A stretch of 48,117 nt of DNA from SAR324 cluster bacterium (GTDB lineage: Bacteria; SAR324; NAC60-12): NCBI GenBank assembly GCA_016764995.1, contig JAESQU010000215.1:1-48117 (forward strand), written 5' to 3'. Position 1 is the first letter of the stretch. The number at the start of each line of letters is the position of its first letter. Position numbers and translations under genes: made by a program. The notes under the pieces were generated by a model. The model ran no database searches, was not told the origin of the DNA, and was given only the letters and a program-made list of their open reading frames with translations. Shown here piece by piece: positions 16,794 to 23,834 of the stretch.

Positions 16794-17981
16794 ATGAAAA
16801 ATTTTTTAAAGAATCAATATTTTAAGTTGCTCAGAAACCAGGGACGCAAAGCTGGTATTGTGCCAGTCGAGAATCCCGCAAATGAGGAACAGCGTTTAGC
16901 TGAAGTAAAGCGTCTTGGAATCATGGAACTCGACCTGAGCGGTGAACGTCGCTACAATTCCATGACTCAAGTTGCTACCTATTTGACCGGCTGTACACAG
17001 AGTTCTATTAACATCCTGGGATCCACCGTCCAGATTTGCAAGGCTAACTTTGGATTCAACAAGTTGGAAAACGTAATCATCAAAGAAGTTCCACGGGAAA
17101 TTACTGTGTGTCAATTTAGTTTGGACAATCCCGGACAACCGTTAATAATTGAAAATATTTTTGAAGACGAACGAACCAAGAACATGAAAAACATGCCTTT
17201 TGATCCAGGCATTCGCTTTTATGCAGGTGCGCCGCTGATCAGTTCCAGAGGTTTTTCACTTGGTACCCTTTGCGTCTTTGATCCAACACCAAAAAATCTT
17301 GCACATCAGCAGATTGAAGGTTTGCGCCTGCTTTCAGATCAGGTAGTACATATGTTGGAAAAGGAATCCATTTCATCAGGAGCAACAGCTCCTGAAGAGG
17401 AATCAGCAGAAGAATCGAGCCAATTACAAGGACAGTACTACTCGGTATCGAGTATACTTTTTGCGGATTTTGTCGGATTCACCAACATGGTTGAAAACTG
17501 TGAACCAGGCGAACTTCTGGACACACTCAATACTTTTTTTATGGGTTTCGACCGGATCATGTCAAAACACAATGTTCGCAAGGTCAAAACTGTCGGCGAC
17601 TGCTACATGTGTGTAGGCGGAATTCCCTCTCAGCATGGAACTCACGCTCATGAAGTTTGCTCTGCCGCAGTGGACATGCTCAAGTTTGTAGAAGGTACAA
17701 ACATACAGTTTGAAGCTCTGGGAAAACCCCGCTGGGAAATCCGGATAGGTATCCATTCAGGTCCGGTAATCGCGGGAACAGCTGGAAACACATTTGATAT
17801 TTGGGGAGATGCTGTGAATATTGCCGCAAGGCTGGAAAGCAGTGGTGAAAGCGGTAAAATTCACATCTCGGAAAAAACTAAAGACTATCTGGAAGGTGCT
17901 GGAAATTTTACTCCAAGAGGTGAAGTGGAACTTAAAAACAAAGGATCATGGTCAACATTTTTCCTGGACGAACTCAACTGA
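16794..17981 (+). CDS. GAF-domain class III adenylate cyclase (395 aa)
   Basis: Residues about 50-190 form a GAF domain (FYAGAPLIS 142-150 and LGTLCVFD 157-164 are its last strands). A short acidic linker (about 200-210) leads to a class III cyclase domain from about 215 to 394. The two metal aspartates are D225 (FADFVGFT) and D269 (TVGD). The purine-selecting pair is K265 and D335 (FDIWGD), which specifies ATP, and the transition-state residues N342 and R346 (VNIAAR) are present. It should be a soluble cAMP-forming enzyme controlled by a ligand or redox signal at the GAF domain. There is no membrane helix or HAMP domain. No cAMP-binding regulator is encoded nearby. Confidence 0.9.
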   Translation: MKNFLKNQYFKLLRNQGRKAGIVPVENPANEEQRLAEVKRLGIMELDLSGERRYNSMTQVATYLTGCTQSSINILGSTVQICKANFGFNKLENVIIKEVPREITVCQFSLDNPGQPLIIENIFEDERTKNMKNMPFDPGIRFYAGAPLISSRGFSLGTLCVFDPTPKNLAHQQIEGLRLLSDQVVHMLEKESISSGATAPEEESAEESSQLQGQYYSVSSILFADFVGFTNMVENCEPGELLDTLNTFFMGFDRIMSKHNVRKVKTVGDCYMCVGGIPSQHGTHAHEVCSAAVDMLKFVEGTNIQFEALGKPRWEIRIGIHSGPVIAGTAGNTFDIWGDAVNIAARLESSGESGKIHISEKTKDYLEGAGNFTPRGEVELKNKGSWSTFFLDELN

Positions 17982-18083
17982 CACAAAACAATTTGCTAAC
18001 TTGTAAATTAGCTGTTCAACTCAATTAAGAATTAGCCGGAGTTAGTTCAGGTTTTGTTGCTTCCCAGCGGTCGCAAAAGGTAG

Positions 18084-18115
18084 AATAAATGTTTGCAATT
18101 CTGCTAACATTTATT
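18084..18115. terminator. Bidirectional terminator hairpin between cyclase and gspN
   Basis: AATAAATGTT 18084-18093 and AACATTTATT 18106-18115 are perfect 10-base inverted repeats with a 12-base loop, sitting between the convergent ends of the cyclase gene and gspN and including the gspN stop. On the minus strand a TTTT follows within a few bases; on the plus strand the arm itself ends in T-rich sequence. The stem is AT-rich, so it may be a moderate terminator or protect 3' ends. Confidence 0.5.
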
Positions 18116-19000
18116 TCTTGTAGGAAAGTTGAGACGATTGAGAGACCCTTTTAAATTGACTTTAATTGTTTCACCGCACTGAAATGAGCGTAGCATTGTT
18201 GAAATACTGCTAATTTCTTCCTTGAGAGAAGCAGCAGGAGTGAGTTCAAAATTCAAATCAATTAATGACATTTGCGGACGTTTCTCATTTAGCCGAATTG
18301 TACCTTCAATTGTACCTTCCAAAGATCCTCTTAAATGAATCTTCTTTATGGCAATTAAGGGGCCGAGTTGCAGGTCAAACATAACTTCTGAAAAAACAAG
18401 TTCTGGAAATTGCAGATTAAAAAGCGCGGCTCCACCGGAAATGCGGATTTGCACATCATTTAGCTGACCCTTCAGATTGCCTTCCGGAAAGCGGGATTGT
18501 TGTTGCTGTATTGCCTTAATGTTATCAATTTCAGATGACAAAGAAAGACTCCCTGAGATAAATGCATATGGAAAAGCGGCAATTAAAGGAACTCGTTCAA
18601 GCTGCACACCATCAAGAGAGATATCCATTGTTTCCCAAGTCAGCAAGTCGGTAGATGCTTCGATTGTTCCCCCATGAAGTTGTCCAAGTATTCTTGCTTT
18701 TCCGGATGTGATAACGGAGGCAAAAGGAACCTCTATATTTTCAAGTATGAGCAAACGGACATCAGGTGTTCCCGCCAGCCATTTAGGAGTACGCAGGGTA
18801 ACTTCCGGAGTGCTTACTTTGAGCCATCCTAACTCAAAAGCTTCAATCTCAACGGGAATTCCGGTTTGATTAGTTAATCGTGTTTGTAGTGCGTCAGCGA
18901 TTGATTTTCCGGGAAAATTCTGTTTAAAACCCCAAAAGGCGAGCACTAAAATAAGAGCAAATCCAATGATAAATAGCACTAAACGCTTTATGAATAACAT
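18104..19000 (-). CDS. gspN: Type II secretion system protein GspN (298 aa)
   Basis: One N-terminal membrane helix (about residues 5-25, VLFIIGFALILVLAFWGF) is followed by a periplasmic beta-rich domain of the AsmA-like GspN type. Its start, KSIADALQTRLTNQTGIPVE, and the later TPKWLAG and LNDVQIRISGG segments follow the delta-type GspN pattern. GspN is an accessory inner-membrane component of some type II secretion systems. It is the last gene after gspM, 6 bases apart, and its 3' end lies in a strong hairpin. GspL, which usually precedes gspM, is absent here, since gltA occupies that place. Confidence 0.75.
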   Translation of the reverse strand: MLFIKRLVLFIIGFALILVLAFWGFKQNFPGKSIADALQTRLTNQTGIPVEIEAFELGWLKVSTPEVTLRTPKWLAGTPDVRLLILENIEVPFASVITSGKARILGQLHGGTIEASTDLLTWETMDISLDGVQLERVPLIAAFPYAFISGSLSLSSEIDNIKAIQQQQSRFPEGNLKGQLNDVQIRISGGAALFNLQFPELVFSEVMFDLQLGPLIAIKKIHLRGSLEGTIEGTIRLNEKRPQMSLIDLNFELTPAASLKEEISSISTMLRSFQCGETIKVNLKGSLNRLNFPTRNKC

Positions 19001-19006
19001 CTTTCG

Positions 19007-19492
19007 TCAACCTCCATGTTGCTTGTGTACCTGAAAAGAGGCACGTACCTGTCGGTTACCTGGGCTTATACTGATGCTTAAATGAGAAGTCCGTAAAACA
19101 GGACGATGATTTTCTAACTGATATAGCATAGACAATAAATGATCCAGTTTAAGTCTGTCTAAACCTACTTTGACACCCTCAATTCCCGCTTGAACGTTGG
19201 TCAATACGTTAAGTTGTAAATTATCCTGAATTTCAAGTGTGCGGGCAATGTTTTCTACAAAAGAGCTCAAGGCTTGTGGCATTACAGGCGCAGTTGGAGT
19301 ACGCCGTACTTGCTCCCATTCACTGGAGAGAGATCGTATTTGCTTGATTTGGAGTTCTTGCTTTTCAAGTTGTAGCAGCAACAATTTTTCCTCGCGGTTG
19401 AGATGCTGCACCCCCCACATTCCTGCCAGCACAAAAACGAGCAAAAACATGAAAGCAATAAGAAGCTGCTCCCTCATTGATAAATTTGACAT
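19007..19492 (-). CDS. gspM: Type II secretion system protein GspM (161 aa)
   Basis: The layout fits GspM: a short cytoplasmic start (MSNLSMREQLL), one membrane helix (about 10-28), a coiled segment rich in Leu, Glu and Gln (about 30-60), then a small ferredoxin-like periplasmic domain (VKVGLDRLKLDHLLSMLYQL ...VRASFQVHKQ). GspM links the platform proteins GspL and GspE in the inner membrane. It is directly upstream of gspN and 28 bases after gltA, so it may be cotranscribed with gltA. The assignment relies on topology and the gspN neighbour more than on strong motifs. Confidence 0.7.
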   Translation of the reverse strand: MSNLSMREQLLIAFMFLLVFVLAGMWGVQHLNREEKLLLLQLEKQELQIKQIRSLSSEWEQVRRTPTAPVMPQALSSFVENIARTLEIQDNLQLNVLTNVQAGIEGVKVGLDRLKLDHLLSMLYQLENHRPVLRTSHLSISISPGNRQVRASFQVHKQHGG

Positions 19493-19520
19493 GGGAAGCG
19501 TCTATTGAGGAAGGTAGAAG

Positions 19521-20804
19521 TCAGTGACGTTGGTCAAGAGACACATAATCCCGCTCAGTATGTCCTGTATAAATCTGGCGTGGTCGTCCTATTTTTGAGA
19601 TGCCATTCCGCATTTCCAGCCAATGCGCAATCCAGCCGGGTAGGCGTCCTATAGAAAAAAGCACTGTGAACATGTCTGTTGGAAAGCCAAGAGCTTTGTA
19701 GATGATTCCGCTGTAAAAATCCACATTAGGATATAGATTACGATCAATAAAATATTCATCTGTCAGCGCCGCTTCCTCAAGTTCTTTGGCAATATCCAAC
19801 AAAGGATCAGGTGTTCCCAACAAGGCTAATATTTTGTCGCAGTACTCTTTCAGTATTGTGGCACGCGGATCAAAATTTTTGTATACACGATGTCCGAAGC
19901 CCATCAAGCGAAAACCGGAATCTTTGTCTTTGCCAAGTTTTACAAATTTTTGTACATCACCGCCGTCATTATGAATTTGCTGCAACATTTCCAAAACAGC
20001 TTGATTTGCTCCGCCATGTAATGGACCAGAAAGTGCGGCAATACCTGCCGATATTGAAGCAAACAGATTTGCTTCGCTACTTCCTACCAGCCTTACGGTT
20101 GAGGTTGAGCAATTTTGTTCGTGATCTGCATGTAAGATGAAAAGTACATTCAGGGCTTGCACAAATTCAGCTGGAACTTCGTAATTTGTGGAAGGTACAC
20201 CAAACAACATATTCAGAAAGTTTTTTGCATAAGTAAATTCATTCATCGGATAAACAAAAGGCTGACCGATATTTTTTTTGTAGGACCATGCCGCAATGGT
20301 AGGAAGTTTCCCCATCAATCGCCAAATCGCCAAATCTACCATATCACTATCTGTTGCACTGAAATCCCGATAGAAGGTTGAAAGTGCACAGACAATGCTT
20401 GAAAGAATTGCCATCGGATGGGCTTCCTTGGGAAATGCCTGATAAATATGCCGAACATCTTCGTGCAACATTGTGTGCCGTTTCACATTATTTTCGAAGC
20501 CGTCCAGCTGCAGTTTTGTCGGCAATTCACCGTAAATCAATAAATAGCTGACTTCCAGAAAGTTTGATTTTTCTGCAAGTTGTTCAATGGGATAACCTCG
20601 ATAGCGTAAAATACCTTTCTCACCATTCAAGAAAGTGATACCACTTTCACAGGATCCGGTATTAACGAAACCCGGATCAAGAGTTATTGCTTGTGTTTGA
20701 GAGCGTAATTTACTAATATCAATGCCAATTTCACCTTCACTTCCCTTAATTAGCGGGAGATCAATAGCTTTTTGATTTAGTTCTAATTTTGCGGTATTTG
20801 ACAT
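19521..20804 (-). CDS. gltA: Citrate synthase (427 aa)
   Basis: This enzyme condenses acetyl-CoA and oxaloacetate at the entry of the TCA cycle. The catalytic triad is visible: H263 in GPLHGGANQAV, H305 in GFGHRVYKNFDPR, and D362 in NVDFYSG. The segment HADHEQNCSTSTVRLVGSS at 225-243 is typical. The N-terminal region of about 50 residues before the SCESGITFLNGEKGILRYRG segment is that of the type II, NADH-regulated, hexameric bacterial enzyme. GGTGAGA precedes the ATG. A 164-base gap upstream separates it from fxsA, so it probably has its own promoter, and gspM follows closely. Confidence 0.97.
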   Translation of the reverse strand: MSNTAKLELNQKAIDLPLIKGSEGEIGIDISKLRSQTQAITLDPGFVNTGSCESGITFLNGEKGILRYRGYPIEQLAEKSNFLEVSYLLIYGELPTKLQLDGFENNVKRHTMLHEDVRHIYQAFPKEAHPMAILSSIVCALSTFYRDFSATDSDMVDLAIWRLMGKLPTIAAWSYKKNIGQPFVYPMNEFTYAKNFLNMLFGVPSTNYEVPAEFVQALNVLFILHADHEQNCSTSTVRLVGSSEANLFASISAGIAALSGPLHGGANQAVLEMLQQIHNDGGDVQKFVKLGKDKDSGFRLMGFGHRVYKNFDPRATILKEYCDKILALLGTPDPLLDIAKELEEAALTDEYFIDRNLYPNVDFYSGIIYKALGFPTDMFTVLFSIGRLPGWIAHWLEMRNGISKIGRPRQIYTGHTERDYVSLDQRH

Positions 20805-20968
20805 ATTCTCACCATTTTTACAAAATTATTGTAAGTATTAGAAACAATTTCGTCGACTTCCAGCAGACACATTAGCAGATACAAACTAAAGAGCAAGATA
20901 TTCAGATTTAATAATAGTAATTTAAGGGAAAGAATTTTTGGAACTTAGCTGAAGATTGTCCGGATTTA

Positions 20969-21367
20969 CTACTGTTCTATAATGGTATCTTCCGGACGGG
21001 TTGACTTGTTTTGAGTCTCAATTTTACTCTTCAACCAGGATTTTATCGCATTTCTGGTGCTAGGAATCAGCAGGACAAATCCGAATGTGTCTGTTAAAAA
21101 ACCTGGAGTCAACAGCACAAGTCCGGCTACTCCGATTAACAGGGCATCAAGTAATTCCGCAGATGGCATCCGTCCCTCTCGTAAACTTTCCTGGATACGA
21201 AACAAGGTTTGCAAACCCTGTATTCGAGCCAAATATGCTCCCAAAAATCCGGTAAAAATTACCAGAGCAATTGAAGTGAATGCACCAAAAGCTGATCCAA
21301 TTTGTATCAACAGGTAGATTTCAACTACTGGAATGATGGTAAAGGCGAGGAATAATTTTAATAACAT
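20969..21367 (-). CDS. fxsA: FxsA family membrane protein (132 aa)
   Basis: The start MLLKLFLAFTIIPVVEIYLL and the segment GAFTSIALVIFTGFLGAYLA, with the conserved LLTPGFLTDTFGFVLLIP, are the FxsA signature. Three to four membrane helices are visible, followed by a charged cytoplasmic tail (SKIETQNKSTRPEDTIIEQ). In E. coli, FxsA overproduction eases phage T7 exclusion by the F plasmid; its normal role is unknown. It starts 41 bases after the CARDB protein gene on the same strand. Confidence 0.9.
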   Translation of the reverse strand: MLLKLFLAFTIIPVVEIYLLIQIGSAFGAFTSIALVIFTGFLGAYLARIQGLQTLFRIQESLREGRMPSAELLDALLIGVAGLVLLTPGFLTDTFGFVLLIPSTRNAIKSWLKSKIETQNKSTRPEDTIIEQ

Positions 21368-21407
21368 AAGATGACACCTTGAGTCTTTAGGGAATTGTCG
21401 CGAAAAA

Positions 21408-22691
21408 TCAGGAAGAGTCAGGACTAACCGGCGTTATGCTAAAACTGTTAATTCCGGAAATCGATTGTCGTCCACTAGCTTGACGTCCAATCACTCTCCA
21501 GTACAGTTTATTTTTCTCTTTTGCTCTCATCAATCCCATTGCCATTCCGGGCAGTTCACCTGCCAAGGGTACAAGTTCCTTGTCTGCAATCCAGCGGTTT
21601 CCCTGCGGCAAGTCGAAAAATGATCCGGAGTCTTCAAATTTTTCATCAACTCCAACTTGTATTTTGAACTCACTGAAGGCAAGACTGTCCCACTGAAAAA
21701 GGAAGAGTCCATTTTCCGCAAAAGAAAATTTGTCTGTCGGTAAAAGCAGCTTTATGTCACTGAGTTTGAAAACATTTGATTTTGCAATATTGTTATTTTC
21801 CTTCAGCTCTTCGATTTCATTTTCAGGATCAACTGTTGCGACAATTTGATATTTTCCCAACAGTTGATCATCAGGAAGAATGTATTCCAAGTTGAAAGTC
21901 GTAATTTCGCCAGGCGCCAAAACACGTGTGCTGGGCATGGCAATAACAGACTTTCTCATCGGTTGTTTTACATTGTAATATTGAATCTTTGTTGCAATGT
22001 CCTTCACAATATCTCCGCCTACATTCATTAAATTCAGGCGTAAGATGAGCTTCTCTCCACGAAGTGCGTGTTTAGGAAGAACCTGTACGGATTCCCAGCG
22101 TAAATCTGGAGGATCAAATTTCAGGGGGGTGATGATGCGTTTACCGGAAACTCTCACTCCAGTTGCTAATTGAGTTTTTGCGACTTCCAAGTCTTGAGGT
22201 GAAGCGATGTAGAAGTATCTTTCATCTCCTGCGGTTGTGTTAAGTAAAATACGTTTGAAACGAGAATCCCAAACTCGTACAGAAATTTGATAACGTCCCG
22301 TATTTTCCAAATTAATCTCATGCAGAACACGAGCTGTGTCATGAGCCTGAATCGTATAGACTTTGCGGTGACGCTTCTTTTTCAACTCCTGACCGTCCAC
22401 TCTCACTTTAATTTCAACACCTATTTCCTTCTGGACTTGACCTTGATTTGCGATGGCAGTTTGAACCAATTGTGTGTCACCGTGTTTTGGACAATCAGGA
22501 TTGCTCATTGATCTAAGAATGGAGTCTGGAGAGTCAATAGTCATGTCCGGACCATCCGGCAGAGGGCATGTTTTTGAAAGTACAATCGCGATGATTTTTA
22601 GTTCAGCAGACTGGGTTGCCGGTGACAAGGTGGGTAACAGAAGAGTAATTATTCCGGATAAAATCAGTTTCAGTAGTAAAATCCGGGACAT
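21408..22691 (-). CDS. Exported CARDB-domain protein (427 aa)
   Basis: A signal peptide covers residues 1 to about 28 (LLLKLILSGIITLLLPTLSPA). At least two Ig-like CARDB-type domains follow, marked by GQVQKEIGVEIKVRVDGQEL (about 88-107) and LRLNLMNVGGDIVKDIATKI with ENEIEELKENNNIAKSN (about 300). The C-terminal third begins LLLPTDKFSFAENGLFLFQW and looks like another beta-sandwich of the kind found in FN3-like or carbohydrate-associated modules. The protein is therefore periplasmic or surface-bound and adhesive or structural. A cysteine pair (CPLPDG...DCPKHG) sits near the N-terminus. It is separated from scpA by 228 bases and followed closely by fxsA. Confidence 0.65.
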   Translation of the reverse strand: MSRILLLKLILSGIITLLLPTLSPATQSAELKIIAIVLSKTCPLPDGPDMTIDSPDSILRSMSNPDCPKHGDTQLVQTAIANQGQVQKEIGVEIKVRVDGQELKKKRHRKVYTIQAHDTARVLHEINLENTGRYQISVRVWDSRFKRILLNTTAGDERYFYIASPQDLEVAKTQLATGVRVSGKRIITPLKFDPPDLRWESVQVLPKHALRGEKLILRLNLMNVGGDIVKDIATKIQYYNVKQPMRKSVIAMPSTRVLAPGEITTFNLEYILPDDQLLGKYQIVATVDPENEIEELKENNNIAKSNVFKLSDIKLLLPTDKFSFAENGLFLFQWDSLAFSEFKIQVGVDEKFEDSGSFFDLPQGNRWIADKELVPLAGELPGMAMGLMRAKEKNKLYWRVIGRQASGRQSISGINSFSITPVSPDSS

Positions 22692-22875
22692 TTTTACGAG
22701 GAAAATTGGGGTTGAAAGTTTTTCTGTTCGCTTGCTTTTAAAGAAAATTAATTCTGAAGCAGAAAAATATTATGCTAAAGAATCACAATTAGCACTATTC
22801 ATACTCATGAAAATTATTCTTCATTGCTAAATTAAAACAAGCTTTTAATTCAATATTAAGGATAAATGCTTGAAG

Positions 22876-22907
22876 AAGCTCTATTCAATCTGCACACTAA
22901 AGAGCTT
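22876..22907 (-). terminator. Weak hairpin downstream of scpA
   Basis: AAGCTCT 22876-22882 and AGAGCTT 22901-22907 are perfect 7-base inverted repeats just past the scpA stop. A second palindrome, GTCTTTAAAGAC, lies at 22908-22919. No T run follows on the minus strand, so this is at best an attenuator or processing site. Confidence 0.28.
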
Positions 22908-22919
22908 GTCTTTAAAGAC

Positions 22920-23789
22920 TTAACTTGCTTTAAGCAGAGCTTCTTCCACATCTTCATCAATGTTTTGCAAATTGTACCAGTAAATGATGTTTTTTTCAAA
23001 ATTCTCATGTGCTGTGCAGTGAATTGCTGCGAGCTGATCAACCTGTACAATAGTGATAATATGTAAACGCACCATTTCCAGAATAGACATGAAAGTAATG
23101 ATAAACCAGATTCTTGGTTTGTCTCTTTGAAACAATTCTTCAAAAAGGCAATGCGGTTGTTCTGCGAAACGCGCAATCAGTTCATCAATGCGATCTTCAA
23201 TTCGTACACTTTCTGTTTCAATTACATATCTATTTATTTTTGGAAGCCGCCTCATTACGCGCTCAAAGGCTTCCATCAACGCGGAAACAGAGATGTCTTC
23301 GTATTCCGGATCAGCTTCTTCTGTATCTGAAACCAACTCGACATTTTCCGGACGTTGAAAAACATCACGCCCCAAAATATCAAGTGAACCAAGTTCAAAT
23401 GCGGCGTTTTTGTAATGCTGATATTCTAGTAATCGGCGGCGCAGAATCTCTTCCGGATCCTCTTCTTCAAACTCTTCAATATCCACCGGAGATTTGGGAA
23501 GTAAACTGCGGGACTTGATTAAAATCAACATGGCTGCAATTTCTAAAAACTCTCCGGCCAAATCGAGATTGATCGATTGCAATTTTTCCAAATATTCCAA
23601 ATACGACGCTGTTAATTCGGAGAGCCGTACTTCTGCAATTGAAACTTCTTTTTTCCTAATGAGATGCAGCAGCAAATCAAGCGGTCCCTCAAACAAAGGG
23701 ATTTTGATTTCCAGGGGATTCTCCGGATTTGGAAAAATTGTGGATAGCTCCACGTTTTTATGCTGATCTTCCATTGTTTCCATTCTCAT
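22920..23789 (-). CDS. scpA: Segregation and condensation protein ScpA (289 aa)
   Basis: ScpA is the kleisin subunit that bridges the SMC heads in bacterial condensin. IPLFEGPLDLLLHLIRKKEV at about 30-49 and LTASYLEYLEKLQSINLDLA, plus LEIAAMLILIKSRSLLP, are the conserved N-terminal kleisin signature, and the C-terminal winged helix runs to the end. The middle is acidic as expected. Three in-frame ATG codons lie close together (23789, 23783, 23774), so the exact start is open. ScpB normally follows but is not here. The gene sits 45 bases after gspD, an odd partner. Confidence 0.92.
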   Translation of the reverse strand: MRMETMEDQHKNVELSTIFPNPENPLEIKIPLFEGPLDLLLHLIRKKEVSIAEVRLSELTASYLEYLEKLQSINLDLAGEFLEIAAMLILIKSRSLLPKSPVDIEEFEEEDPEEILRRRLLEYQHYKNAAFELGSLDILGRDVFQRPENVELVSDTEEADPEYEDISVSALMEAFERVMRRLPKINRYVIETESVRIEDRIDELIARFAEQPHCLFEELFQRDKPRIWFIITFMSILEMVRLHIITIVQVDQLAAIHCTAHENFEKNIIYWYNLQNIDEDVEEALLKAS

Positions 23790-23834
23790 CCATGAGTGGA
23801 GATTAGAGGAAATATTTTCCGAAACCCTCTCTGT

